Assembly: GCA_948099385.1 (NCBI GenBank)
Contig: CANUEZ040000108.1
Coordinates: 1,994,001-2,058,000, forward strand
Source: Fasciola hepatica
Taxonomy: Eukaryota > Platyhelminthes > Trematoda > Plagiorchiida > Fasciolidae
Reading direction: 5' to 3'
Length of the DNA: 64,000 nucleotides
Positions 11,801-26,800 of the stretch are shown here, one piece after another (within the stretch, counting starts at the first letter, position 1; each line of letters begins with the position of its first letter). Below the pieces are notes generated by a model, which made no database searches, had not been told where the DNA came from, and saw only the letters and a list, made by a program, of their open reading frames with translations. The position numbers were made by a program, and so were the translations under genes.

Positions 11801-14800
11801 GAACCACGGGTAGGAAAATATTAGGCATAAGCGAAACGATCTATGAAGCTGACGATTCGCCACTCCACAGTCTACATAGACTCTGGGAGGGGAAATAATT
11901 ACACAGCCTGGCTAACATCTAGCGCCAACCCCTCCCACAGTCCTCCCGGCGCATGTCTAGTAGTGCGTTGCGACGGATCCAATTACCGAAACGGTGGTTC
12001 GAAAGGAAATCGAAGCCCTAAGACTTCACATAGCCATCGGCCCCGATGGATTTTCCCCAACTCCACTCAAAGGCGGTGGAACGGAGCCTGTTAGTGAGCT
12101 TCAAGTGTCGTTCTCTGAGTTCTGGCTCTCTTAGAAAGTTTCCTCCTTGTGAGGGAATAGACCGTTATCCCCGTCTTTTTCCTATGTTGTACAACACGTG
12201 TGATGAGCTAATTCGTGAGGCAAAGGGTGTACTTTGTATCAGTCGTACATGCACCGATCAAATCTCCACTCTCCGTTAGTTGTCAGAGCACCGTTACGCA
12301 CTCCATAGGTGAACAACCGTGATCATGACCATGGCGATGATGATGATGATGATGATCATCATCATCATCATCGGTAGTGGTTCAAATATATTTTCCTTCC
12401 AGAATGACTGTCCTACTTCTAGTTCAGTGTTTTCTTCCAGGGCTTTTTTAAGTGGAAGATTCACTGTATGATTTTGGCTTGCCCTGTGGTTCCGATATTC
12501 ATTAGAATTCAACGATCACCTGTTTTATGTTTGTTTATTACCATCGGTAGCAAAATCTTGTCTTAAGCCACCTAGAATACAGCCTACAATCGAAGTCACA
12601 AAAGATGCCAGAAGTGATAACTTGTGGAGCTGATGTAATTTACGTTCCATTTAAGACTAAGCCGAATATTTGACTGTATATTCCCCGGTTGCAAAATAAA
12701 GCATATCAGGTCATACTTATAACGTGATACAAGACACAATGGTGAGGTTTTCGTGTAAGGCATGCCAGTATTTACTGTGGGATTTTGTGACCAATTCCAC
12801 GAAAAACTTGTATTCCGGAACAGTTATTTCTGCACGTAGAGAGAGGGTCTTTATGACCCGATCAGTACAGGTTTGCTAAGTGCTACTGGCTCTGCATTCC
12901 GGCTGTGTAACCACATTCGAATTACCGATTTAGCTCAACTCATTCACCTGCTGAAAGGCGATGCTTTACAATACCTTGTATTGGGTTCCTCACCGAAATT
13001 TATCTTGCACAGTCCAAATTGCTCTTCTGCAAAATTATATATTTTAATTTAGTCCCCACGAACCGCATCCTTTTTGGAATGACTTGTTTCACACTGTTGA
13101 ACAAGAAAAGCCAAAGGAAAACAGTCGTCGTGCAATAATTGTTCACTATTTGTTCCTACTAAGTGAACAGAGGAGACCTGAGGTTTCAAAAACTTATCTT
13201 CGGCAGAAACACTATTATTCGATTGGTCGATGGGCGTTATTTAGACAAAATATTAGCTACTGCTTATCACTTGAAGTGACGGTAGAGTCACTATTCTATT
13301 TTACTGAGGCATTTAAATACAGAACCGTTTTGTTGTAAGATCCGTTGTTTTCGAAAGGTTTTCTCTGGGATTGGAAACGGAACCTGGTCATATTCAATTT
13401 ACCTAATATTTACAAGAGCTGAAAGACGGAAATACTCCCAAACAGTCTCACATGACTCACTTTAACTTCTAATGGGTGGTAGTGCAGTTTAATCTGAAAG
13501 CATGGTGAAATTACCAGTTCATTTCTTGGTTGGCTACCATCTAAAAGGATATTTCACCGGTAGAGTTACCAGAATAGAGAGAACAAAGAGACGAACCAGA
13601 TCATTTTATAAGAACCATCTAGCCGGATGACAAAACCTAGGCACAAAATAGAACTTTGATGATGAATAATGGCAAATCTCATTTCAACTTTTTGTCGCCC
13701 TTGCTCGTCCAATAAAATAAGTTAAGTAGTCTAAGTTACTGTTTGCATTGTTTTTCGGGTATTGAACGTGTTTCACGAGTCATTTGGGAAGATTACCGTT
13801 TGTAAGACCAAACTGGCTCACTGAGCATGCCGGTATCAGTCGAGTTGACTCGTTTGTGTTTTTGTGTCTGGTAATCCTTATTGATCGAGCGTGGTCCGTT
13901 GTAGAGTGTGCATGGCACCGGATAACCACATGCACGTATTGTGGCCACTCCGGAGCCCGGTTACAATGTATCGATTATGGCGAATTTGAGCTTAGAGAAG
14001 TCCCAGAAGGTGGTTGGGTTGATGGTTCATTAGCATCTTTAACCGCGGGTGTGTATTGTGTGTGCGCAGTGTGTGTATTTTTGTGTCAAACCGCACCGAC
14101 AGCGCTGGGTGAGTGTGAGTGTGTCGGCGGGGGTGAGAAGGTAGGTTCAATCACAGGCACGAACTCAGGCGTACTGACCGCATGTCTGTTTTCGTGCACA
14201 ACAGTGCTTGTTTGTGTCCGCGTTGCTCGCAGACATAGGATGACAACACAGTACAGCTGAAATTGTTACATCCGAGAACAAAAATGATTTGATCTTATTT
14301 GGAACGGAAATTTATGCTTCATTCTGATACCAGCTTTTAGTCAAGGACTCCGAAACCTCATAGGTATGGTTTGCTTTTCGTCTGTCGTGATTATAATCGG
14401 TGCATTTTTTTATGAATATTTATTGGGTTAACAAGTACAAGCATCGCTTCTACTTAATTCGAAATTCATACAACTAACGACGTTTGCTAGGATAACCAAT
14501 CTGAAGATAAGTCACGTGGACCATTGAACATATAGGTGAGATCAAAGAGGGACGCTCAACAGTGGCTACAGCGCCGATTAACGAATGGGACGACCTAAAG
14601 GTTTGGCATGAACTTGTGACATTATTGCTGCCAAAGCTGATGGTAGATTGCTTGGATAATAGGCACTCAGCTGAAACGACTCCTCCAACATTTTGATTCC
14701 GTTTATTGCCGGCTTGACTGAGTTTGACGGGTAGCGTTTTTAACTTGATCTGGTATTATTCTGAATTTAGTTCGAAGGTTTGATCACAGTAATCCCGTGA

Positions 14801-17800
14801 ACGTTTAGCCTTTTTTTGGCATCGACAACACTACCACGAAGGCTTGACATTTTTTCGAACCACGTGTGAAATACAATTGCGAAGTGAACTTGATTAAGTT
14901 TCTGCAGTCTTACACGCGGTAGTCCTATAATTGGTGAATGCTAAACTCCAGCCATTTTACTGTTTATCAAATACGGTTTTGCGATTAGTTTTCATGAAGA
15001 TGTTTTCATCCATGGGATGGAAAATCCCAAGTTCTAACACTGCATCCAGTAACACATGGCTCATCCGAGGTGTATAATGCGCAGCTGTTGGAAGAGGAAA
15101 ACTTGCCAGCATACGCGAAGTGTATCTTTCCAACAACTTCCTGCAATGGTTCATTTCGAGTTCAAATTCTGCATATATGCTCACGTTTGATATCACCATT
15201 TTTATGCTAAGTGCCTTTAAGTTGAGAATATAATTCACAAGATATACAAGTTTACATGATAGGTGATTTGAATCTCGTATGCTTCATCAGAAAATGTCAA
15301 TGCTTGGGCCCTCACTGATAACGAAGAAAAAGCTGTTTAGTTGCATCCTCCTTGTACGAAAGCACCAGTGGCGAGTATTCACGGACTACCATCAGGGACC
15401 AAAGGCGTGTTACTATGAGACTGACCGCACTGGCTCTTAAGGGCGCCCTTTACTTCATTACTATACAATAAATTGTCCATCCGTCATTAGCCTATACATT
15501 TGCCAACTTATCAAGCGCACAGTTATCGAATCCGGTGTGTTGGAATCCTTAACGGAGGGACCTAGACAAGTCACGAAGGCATTGCAAAGACCGTAAATGG
15601 CTTTAGGATGTCTGATGATTTTTTCACCGTCCAGAGCCAACGAATGATACGCGCCACGTCAACCAGCGTTGACCGAAAGGAAGCCGTGGATTGCGAAACC
15701 GGTAAGCCTCATGGTAGCGTGTTTGGTGACTGACTAAATCCTAATTATCGTGATCTCAGAAAGTATATAGTCGTACCGAAAATCCCAATCTATAATTTTT
15801 CGAGACAAAAGTATTGTTTTTAAACAAACACACCCAATCAGAATAAGCTTTCCAGTAAATCCCTCTATACACAACGAAATTCATGTTTTTAATACCAGCC
15901 ATTGTTTGTGAAAACGCAAACGTGCCGTGACACTCACTTAGACCGTCACAATCCGTCCGTATTAACTTTTACTATCTCACCTTTTAATCCGCTGATGAAA
16001 TATGAGCAACTGTTTACATTTCTGTTGGTGCTCGGTAAAACACGGTCATTTCAAGTAAAATGCATACTTTCAGTCGACTTGTGTAAACGTTGCTGATTAA
16101 CTTAGAGTGTAAACGGCCTCCAATACACCCATGAAAAATTTAGGCTAAAATTCCAATTGTAGGAAGCGGTTTGGAAATTAGCAACGTATTTCATGGATAT
16201 GAGTTTTGTTAACTTGATCAAAGTCGAATATTCCACCAGGAACCAGTAACTGCAATGCATACAGGAAAAATTATGTATATTAGGTAGAAAAAGGCTGATA
16301 CATGATTTTCTTTTCTTTTTACTGAGTCAATGCAAACGGTCGACGTTTTATCCGACGGTTTGTTTGTTATAAAGAATGAATTACGTGGGTTAGAAGATTA
16401 TTAGAATTAAATTCACGTGATCCGCTTAAGTCTACCGGTTTTAGCCACTGCATGTAATGAAGACGCCCAGTGATACATCATCCTGCCTAAGAGGAGAAAG
16501 TCACATACTTATTGTGTCTGAGGTGCAAAGCTGTTATTTTCAAAGCACGTTCAATTTTATAGAGCAGAAAGAAGATATTAGCGAGATGGAAGTATTTCGC
16601 TTACTGATGTAATCGTTATGTTATTGTATCTGAAGGACAGAACGAAATTTCCCCTGAAGCATACGGCCGGTTTTGCAGTTGTTGCCGCTTATAGCATTCA
16701 CACTCGGCACTCTTGTTGATCGCGAACATACAACACGTCAACCACTATATGGTGCAGTGAGAAATATTGCAATATAGTAGGTTGTGGTAGGGCGTTCCAT
16801 CGGGTCAATAACAAGGTATAGACGCAGTTTCTTCCAAAAGTTCTTTTGCAGAGATGGCCGATGAATTTGTTATATGCATCACTTAACTGAAAGTCAGTAG
16901 GTTGTGTATTTGACTTCACAAGTTTGAGAGATTTAGTTCGATCAAATTCTTGAACTGGCTTCATTGATACAACATTTCGCAATCAAAAAGACCGTGGCTT
17001 CATATATATTTTGTGTGTGGCCACAGCGGATTACGCCTTTGATTTTGTCAACCATTTGCGTATGTGCTCCAAGACTTGTTCAGCCAAACCACGATCTGTT
17101 TTAATTTACAGTCATTTGACACTGCGATTATAAATGACAAGAGGTTCACAATCGAGAACGAACTTCAACACAGCTGGAATTGATAACAAGTCAAATTTTT
17201 TCAGTGTAATGTGATACCGCACATATTTTTAATTTCACGTGACCATTTTGGCCTCTTTATACCTACGCTTTGTAGACCGTCTCCATCGCGGCTTGTGTGT
17301 TCGTTTCATCGAAACAGACCACATGGTGCCTTGATTAAATAATGCGTTCTGATGGTTTTGTTTCTAATGCATTGGATCCCATTTGTCCAATTCACGAGAA
17401 CGGAAAGAGGATATACGTCGCGAGATGCAGGCATTAGACGTAAACTATTCGTTTGTCTTGGCAACAATCAAACAGACCTCTCCCTCCCCTTACCGAAATC
17501 ACTGGAATAGATCTCACTTCAGCCCATTCCACTGTAGTATTTGTCTCACTGTATGATTTGTAAAGACGAACTATTTTACGTACGCGGTGGACAAGAGTGG
17601 ATGAAAGGCCTGCATATCGGGAGTTAAGTTTTCTTTCCGCTCTAATGAGTTTGGTATATGTTCAATGGAGTTGAAAAAAAGTAGTTTTGTGTATTTCATT
17701 GTGTATTTTGCATGCTCAAGAACATTCAAGTGACGATTTCACAGGGGAGAATTTTGTGTAGTTGGTGAGTATTCGTGTATGGATACCGAAACTCAAAGAG

Positions 17801-20800
17801 AGAAAACATACGAAATACTCACTCCGATTAACACTGATGTCCTTAGCGGTACGTCTTATGTTCAGTTTTGCGTAGCATGCTTCGTGTTTAAAGATTTCTA
17901 ATCGTATATTAGTACTGCCGTACCTGTTAAATTGGTATGCACCGAAGAAGGCGCATAGAGGAACTAGAATATTTCCTGTAGTCCTGCAGTTTCACGCGTT
18001 ACTTTAGAAGCATATCACTGAACTGAGAGCCGTGGGTCACCAACTTGTAAAACTAGCTTAAAAATGCAGCTGAATTATCGTATGGATGTGAAATTTTGCT
18101 CATCTTAGAAAACACAACTGGCTAGTGGAATAGGGAGATAAGCCTTGAAACTGCATGATGCACATCATGTAGGACCCAATCTCCCACTACTTATACTCAA
18201 TTAGAAGTGAAGCTCTGCAGGTTGTTTATACCAGAATGCGTTCGTTGTACTTTGGGTACTGCATGGACAACGGGCCTCTACCGTTCAAATATACTGACAG
18301 AAGGGTGCTACTGCCCTGCAGTATATTTTCGACGAACCGTCAGGAGTAAACCCGGGTGGTCTGGTGTTTTGGTGTCCAACTCAATGATTCGTCCCGGGAT
18401 CAAGTCTCAGGTGGTTTCGGTGGATGTGCGCAACTGATGATTCCAAGAAGGGGTAAAATAGCTGTGCAGAGATTCCACGGTTTTCAGTCGTGAGATGAGC
18501 GTTGATACCACATGATGAATCATATACTTTGAAATCTAATCTCTTACTACTAATGGATATTGTTTTGCGAACTTATTCATGACACCGATCTTCCCTGTGC
18601 TTATGAATTTCACACATAAAAGGCATGCGTCGCTTAGATATCTATCCTACTACATTTTCTTGGTGGATTCTAAATTTTTTTAGTGCTGCAGCGGACACAA
18701 CGAAGGGGTCGGTCAGTGAAGATCAACAGTTTGACCATCGTTTTGGTGTTAGAATGAATTTGAAACCTAACGAATATGCGGTATAGTAACCATTTGATTA
18801 TTTTTCACGCAAATCTGAAACTCTAGGGTTGCAGACTTGTTGGGCATAACAATGTTGCCTTATCGATTTGTCTCCAGTGGCCCATTGGCACAATTTGCTG
18901 AAAATCAGGTCCCCGAGGAATTCATCTGCCTAGAATCAGAGATCAAGATATCACATGCTACAACTATTTAAGCAGTGGTTATTACAATCGTTTATAAAAG
19001 GTGGCAATCAGAATGTAGCTTCTGGCGCTCAGACTGAACAAAATACTAAATCAGACTCCTCTGTCCATGGAATACATGATGAGGATCCGGGATCATTGAA
19101 TCTGAGATTTATTCCTGTGTATTAATGGCACTTAGCCGTCCATCAAGTCAATGTACATCGACGTATTTAGATCACGTTTTTGCAACTGCAACCATGAGAG
19201 ATTCAGATCAGATCAAGTCAGTAATATCTTTATCCAATCGACCGAGTGAATTTCCAGCATTTACACCATATCTGTGGATACAAAAATATGGAATGGGGAA
19301 ATACATACAAAGCATGGCAATTTTCATCCAATTAAACAGTTTCCTAACTCTGTGATGACTTTCACAGAATCAAAAAGCAGACGAGCATGGTACGACAAAA
19401 AAGAACTGCAACATTCAGAAGTGCGAGCAAGTAGAAGTATGCACTTTCAGCGCGTACATGTTGTGAACACACCTTTTGATAGCTCGTTGTGCAGAGAATG
19501 TTTTATGCCTGAAAGTGTTTTTTAGGTAAACTGGCTATCAGCATTGAAGTACTTATCAATGATAGTATCAACAAGTGTATCTCTGGATATACCGCTGCAT
19601 TTAAAGATCTGTTTTATGGATCTTATATCAAGTAAAAATCTTTCTTCAGTAGGCCAGATTAAAGAACTGCAGAGCAGTACAACCAGTGCGAAAGAAGGCA
19701 TGCATTCACAAATTTAAAAAAATAACTGACATGGGACTGAAAGTATTCTTAGTCGGAAAGAAAATAATTACTTCTTTCTATCTTTACAAAAGTCTGCTGA
19801 ATATGCAAGGATTACGAAAGATTATGGGATACTGTGACACTGGGATACCTAACATTTGTTTGTATTGGTATGGGTTCATTGTTCACTGATACGAAAAGGA
19901 ACCTGTTAATGAGGGCTCTACGTGGCTCATCAGAATGTAAGGAAACCAATACATCCAGGCATTTAGAAGCGTTCAACAGAAGGACGCGGGATGAAGAATC
20001 GAATACCCAAGGAACGAATAATTGATAATTTGGTGGTATGAGGTATTTTTTGATGTCGGTAGTGACAAAAACTGACGATATTGATTAGGACTTATGATGG
20101 TAGCGATGATGTTTCAGATGAATGCATTTTTGACGTAGTAGTAGGTGATTCGTCTGTTTCGAGAAAGCCTATTTCGAAATGTTATGCCTTGGCGAAGACG
20201 GATGACAAATTGTTTGTGCCTTTGTAAACTGTGGCTACTTGACAGTTTCTCCGTGGAAATGGAACAGCGCGAGTTATTTTACACTGATTACGAGAAATCA
20301 GATTTAGAGGGATTTATCGGATCTACACCTTATTGTTGGTGGAGGATGGCCGGAAATTAAAACTCCAAGTTATAATGTAAATTAATTCAGATTCAATTCC
20401 GAAACTGAGCACACAGAAAGCATTTTCGAATAAAGACGGAAGGTTTCTCATGTTTTGTCGTAATATCCGCTCTCCTCCTGCGAGATTATCTTTGGTGGTT
20501 TAAGTTCTTAGTCTCAATACCTTACAGAAAAAATATAGAAAATCGAAAGCAGGTCATTTCAATAATGACCGCTCCATTTGGTCACGTGGACCAGCATCAA
20601 AATCATATAATTCTTATGCGTATTCTAGTGTCAGTTTAGGCCCTGCCCTAATCAGATTTATTGGATGACTTTGTACATTCACTATCGTGGGAATCTGAAA
20701 GTGTTGAGCAATCCGATATAATGAATACATTCTCTTGACTTTTTCACATCTAAAAGTACAACTTGGTTATGACCCAGCTTTAATCACTACGGATCTAATT

Positions 20801-23800
20801 CCAAGGTCACTGAAAATGCCGCATTTGTGAAGACACGAACATGGAATATAGAATCTGAATGTCTGAAGTATTTGATCAAATCTGATCACGTGTTTCAAAT
20901 TTGCTGGCCACTGTCACAGTATACATAGCATTTGTGGGCTATGAGGAAAAGAGGATTTTAATGCTAAATTGATGTGATACTCAGTCTATGGGAAAGCGAA
21001 TTTAAAACGTGCACGCCATTCTACATACGCGTGGTAGGATAAAATGCAACCTAGTATAATTTGAACGAAAAATTACGTATGGTAATATGCTCCTTCAGAA
21101 GTGAAGAAATGCGCAGGAGATCAAAAGGGAATGTTGAAACTTAACAAACCAGGTGGAAATGCAGGTAAGGAATGATATAAAGCAATATTTTCAGTGCTTT
21201 GATTCCAAAACTGTAGGACGTAAGTTAAGGAAGTGAACAGTTATATTATAAGGCATTATCGCGTTATCAAGTACCTAGCATACTTGGGCGCTAGTTTCAT
21301 GAACCAGTAATTGCTGATAGAGAAAAAAGAATACAGCCACGAATATTTGAGTTTTCCGCCTTATACACACTAGCCAGCCGTAAATTCAGAAGATATAGAA
21401 GAGGGTTTTGCAGAAATATCTGATAGCTTATTACCTCTTGCTTTCAAAACAGAAAGTCCAAATAAAATACGTGATGAATACACGCAATTCATTATTGTTC
21501 AACTAATCATAAAAAGTGCCACATTCTGTCTTTAAAACCATCGATGTTCGGTCTTCTACTTCTTTCAAATCTTTCAAATTTCATCAAAAAGAGCGCTTAA
21601 TCTCCGATGTGGTGATCAATTACTTGCGATTTCCGGGTTTCCGCTAAATTGGCGCACTCTGGAACTGCTCCGATTTGGTTTGTTAGACGCAGAAGAAATC
21701 AAGGGACTACAGTACAATGCAAATCTGAACGATTTGGCCCGCTATTTACTAGACGAACCATACCGACGGGATCGCACCTGTTCGGACCCCACAAAAGGTA
21801 GAGCAAAACCTCTGCTAACACTGGTTGGCACAAAAGCAAGCGTTGGATTAAACCCGTCCCGCGGCAGTGATGAATCAATAAATAAGAGCTGGAAAACAAG
21901 TCAAGTGAGTAATTCAAGGTTGATTCTGTTACCTTAATGAAACAGTGTAATCACTACATATAGATCAGCAACTTTTTCTTCTAGATGGTCATCACTCATG
22001 ACAGGTTTATGTTAAGGTCAGGCTTTTAGTCGAGGAATGCACCAGTGACATATTCTGCTAAAACCTTCAGAAAGAAGCATGTGCGCTTGTCAGCTCAGAG
22101 TATGGACCAGTAATTAGCGCGATTTATGAGAAGAAAGGTGTGTATTATTGCAGTACGGAACAAAAGGAGCGAACACACAAGACGGTTTCTCAGGCCTGAT
22201 GAAAGAGCATACACGGACAGTATAGTACTGTCATCTTTGTTACAATGCCAAGGCAAGTTCGGACTAGCTACTTGGCAATATTCCAGTTTATTTGGTTTGA
22301 CTTGATATAGCCACCACGGAAATATTACGGAATAGGGACTTAGCTCCAATTATGGAACCCTTGAAGATTTGCTAATCTGCAGTTTGTCCTATAAATTTGT
22401 TAGCTAGTTACCCGACACGTTATTCCTTTGTGTAGCTTCGGTGTAGGCAACGATGATTATTCATCAAAACTATTTCTCCAAAGGAATCCACGAACAAGGC
22501 ATGACCATTTGGGGTGACTTCCCTGAATACACCAGTTACAAAGAGTATCACCCTGGCCATCTGTGTATCGGCTCCATTGCGCACTCTGCTTAAGATCGAA
22601 CATGAAGTTTAAAGGAATCGTCTTTCTCCCCAAAATCCAATGTGAGAAGAGAAAAAAGGTTTGAAATAGAAACAAAAGCTCGACAGATAATGTGCTGTAG
22701 AGGGCTAAAACATTCATTCACTAGTAAAAAATATTTTATGTCAACCGGTTGTTATTTGGTTGGTCTATCCAAAGTGATTTACCGAAAAAGCAAGCTTTGT
22801 TTACGGGCATTTAATTTCGGCATCCGATGGTCATATTTCAGAGTAAGGAACAAGGGAACGCTCATGAAATTCTCTATCACGAGACTGTTCTCAATGTCGC
22901 AAATCAAGATTCGGGTCTTGGATTACAGTTGGGATTTGACGAAGGTGAGTACCGAATTTGATTCCATTTGGAAAATGAATTTACATAATCGCATAGCTGT
23001 AGAAGTATTGCGTGGGGCCGAGAATATCTAAATAATTCGCTATATCATGATCATGGAAGGCTGGATGTTTATTTTGTGATAGGAAAACGTAAAAAAACGT
23101 ACAGAGCACTTAGGTTGCCCAAATTGTTTCAAAGCGGCAATAAAATCTATAGCAAGTGATCTGGCCGAAGTAAGCAACACAAGCCTCTAGATTATGTCAT
23201 GCTACGAGACTTCCGTGTCCCTGATGATTTTCGATTGTGAGCAGCGCATTGTTACGAGGTAGCAAACTTGACCACAATTCGTTAATTAACGTTGGATTCC
23301 CGGGTATTGAAATGAACTCTTACCAGGTAAAAATGTTTGAAATTTGTATTTGGTTACTCCTGAGTAGTAAGAGTTTACAAGGCGAAGAGTTTGGTTTTAT
23401 TTGTGCTATAAAATATATTTATTTATCATGCATTCAGCAGCCGATGGTGTCTTCATCGTGTCGATCTTACCGCACAGCGAAGCCGCCCTAGACGGGACTT
23501 TATCTGAAGGTGACAAAATTGTTGAAGTGAGCAAATATGTGATATTGTGAGACTATGCATGATTATATTTACGTGATGTTCGGTGGTCACATATGATTCA
23601 TGCCAGCTAGTCTAGGATCTCTTTCAAGACTATGGGGATAACACTCTATATCTTGATTGACCTAGTTTTCAGTCATTCTCTACCACGAACCTATTGTGGT
23701 TGCTTTTAATAATAGTCCTTATTCAGGTTTACATCACGTGGGTGTTGGAAATCGGTTACTGGGATAACGGCAACGACAGAAGAAGTTTTTTCCAAGATTG

Positions 23801-26800
23801 AACCACACATATATGCTAAACACTTCAGGAATTAGTCAACGGTTAACTTACATTTTGTGGCAATGCGCGAGGTTTACGGAAATGAATGAAAAGGTTTCGA
23901 ATGAGATGGTTTTATCCGTTCCACAACTTGCTGTTATGTCTTGGAAGATTAGCCTCCTCCAGTAGGCTGGGTCGGGTTTGATGCTGAATAGTGTTCTCAA
24001 ACCGCCGCAGACTCTATGAATGGTTGAATCGAAACTTTGCTATTATCTGTGACGTTCAGACTGTCGAAAAACCTTATATATCGCCCAGTCTATGGAAATA
24101 ACTCCGACATGTCTCGACGAACTGGTGGAAGATGAGTACCTCAGCCTCGACTGGCATTATCATTTTGTTATGTTGAAAGAATCATGGTGTTGGGCGTATC
24201 ATTAAAAACAGTTTCCCAGTATAATGCTACTAGAAATGCACATTTGACACTTCAGGTTTGTAAGCTTGACTGTTTTAATTATTTCGTTGATAGTATGGAA
24301 TGATGAACAGCTACAGTCTAACAAAAGAGTAAACGAGGACAAACGAAGGATACATATGCATACCTCGGGAAAACTAAATTTCCGTCTCCTTGATTGCTTC
24401 CGTAGTGGTGTAAACCATGACTTCACAATCGGCGTTTCCGTTCTAGTCAGTGCAGCTACTTTTCCAGTGTTAATGAAGCCGATGCACCCGGTATGGAAAT
24501 TCTTCACTTAATTGAGGAACACGTGCTTGGATGAACAATAATCTTGTTCACGAAAATTCTCAACGGAAAGTTAGTGTCATCACTCGTTCGCTCAGTATTT
24601 CTTTTACTTGGAACGGTTCAAACAGCACACGGGTTTTCATAATAAAACGAGTTGATTCTGGCCCGTTCCTTTCGTTGATATATGAACTAATACAGATGAT
24701 AATTGATGAAAAGGCTTTTTAGGTTCCCTTCTAAGTAATATTCAGAAACACGTTTCGATCGGTGTTTCTTTTATCCAAAAGACACCAGTGATCGCATTTA
24801 TGCCGGGATGAGAAAGCTTGCAACTGCTTGTTCATTACGAGGAGTTCAAAATAAGTCCAAATGAAGGCTATCGGGCCACTCGTTCACAGAAGAAAAAATT
24901 TTGGCCCATACGGGGTACACTCAGAATGAGAGAAGCGCATCTTCTGCAGGAAATGATAATGTTGCTTCCTCAATTGTCACAATCGAATTAATTAGGTCCT
25001 CATTCCTGAACAATGGTAGCAATGCTGTGCCGGATACAATGAAGTAAACTAGCAAACATATTACATAGCACGAATCCACTACCAGTGGAGTTGTGCATAA
25101 CTCAAGAAAGTTATGTGACCAAATCAGCAAGAACGTGTCGATTACCTGGAGCTAAAAGCTATAGACGGTCTGAGTTCAGATATTCTGTTGCACTGTAAAA
25201 CTAAAGTAGAGAAAGTGCATAAGTCGCACTTGTTGTCACACATTTACAGATAAACTATGAAAATATTGAAAGCATGGATCCACGCGAAGCACTGAAAAGA
25301 ATCAAGACAATTTGCCAGAAAACGTCCTCTTTGCATGTCAAAGTCGCACGGCCTCTGCACGATCTGGACGATGATCCTGAACAGTCCACGAGTGAGTACT
25401 GCATTGACTCAACTTTTCCAAGTTGAAGCACGACTATTCATGACTATTTTATTGCATTGTGTTAGAAGACTGGTGGGTCAGGGTTCATGAAATTGGTCTT
25501 CATACTTAACCCTGTAAACAGTACAGTGGCTGCATGACCTATGTCAGCTATTCACAAAGTCTCATAAAACATCAGAACAGTAAAAAGGGGACAACAAGCC
25601 TTTGTTCTTCTAACTGTAAATAAAAGAATGGCTGGTAACCGATTATCCATACTGTGGTTGGTCTTTAACTCCTAGTGTCCGCAATAGATTCTAGCGAGCG
25701 TTTATATTTTACTACATGGAAGTCAGATCTATACGTAATTAACGAATAACCTTCTCAAGGTCTCGTATAAAATACACGGAAGGCAAAAACCGGGTAACAA
25801 GTAGGTGAACTCAGAGAACATTGGGGTTTTGATTTGGAAAACTCCATACAAATGGCATCGATGACTGAGATCAACCTGATGGCTTGTTTTTGGTGTTCCG
25901 TAACTGACTAAATAAGGCACGATTTACAGCTGCAATCTCATTTGGATCGAATGGAGCTTGTATGGACGAGTAGTCCATTTTTAGAATCGCACGGTTATTC
26001 TTCCAACGTTAATTTGTCGGTTGACACGGCTAACCTTCAGAATTACCTTTGGAAGAATCACCGTGTGATTCTAAAAACGGACTCCCCGTCCATGCACGCT
26101 CCATTCGATTCAAATGAGATTACAGCTGTAAACCAGCTGTGGAGTGATCAAGTATGAGGATGATTGGGCAGAAGAGTACCGGGTACGCATACCTGATGAG
26201 CGGCAACAACCGCGAAACCGGTCGTGTGCTTTCGGGGAAATTTTGTCCTGTCATCCAGATACAATGCCATACTACTCATATCGAAGGCAGGATTTACTTG
26301 CACTGGAATTGAGATGACGAACAAATCAAACAGAAAAAATCAATAGCCGTAATATCTACAATTTTTAATTGCATGCGCTGCATTTTTTAGTATCTTTAAT
26401 GTTACTAGAGGTAAAGTGTATTGACAAGTACGGTATCGAATGCTTATGGTAGGTGATTGCGTCACTGTGTCTTGAGTGAGTGTTTCAGGTTAGCATAAAA
26501 ATCTAACATGTTGCTTCTGAATTTACAAGGAGGTTATTCAGATGGATCGTTATTGCTTCGGCGTCGGTTAAGTGCGGCATTTACCGTCCCTCGTTAACCT
26601 TCTGTTGGCAAAATTCTGTCAGTGTTTTGACGTCTCAATCGGGTATTTTTGAATATCTCAAGCAAACCAAAAATAGCTGAATGATTTTGACTAGTCATCC
26701 ATTTACCGGTATAAAATACTTTTTTGACCAAACTATCATCCGGACTACCACTGGTCACTCTCCTCTATTATCATGAGTAAATATGTAATCTCATTTGAGT

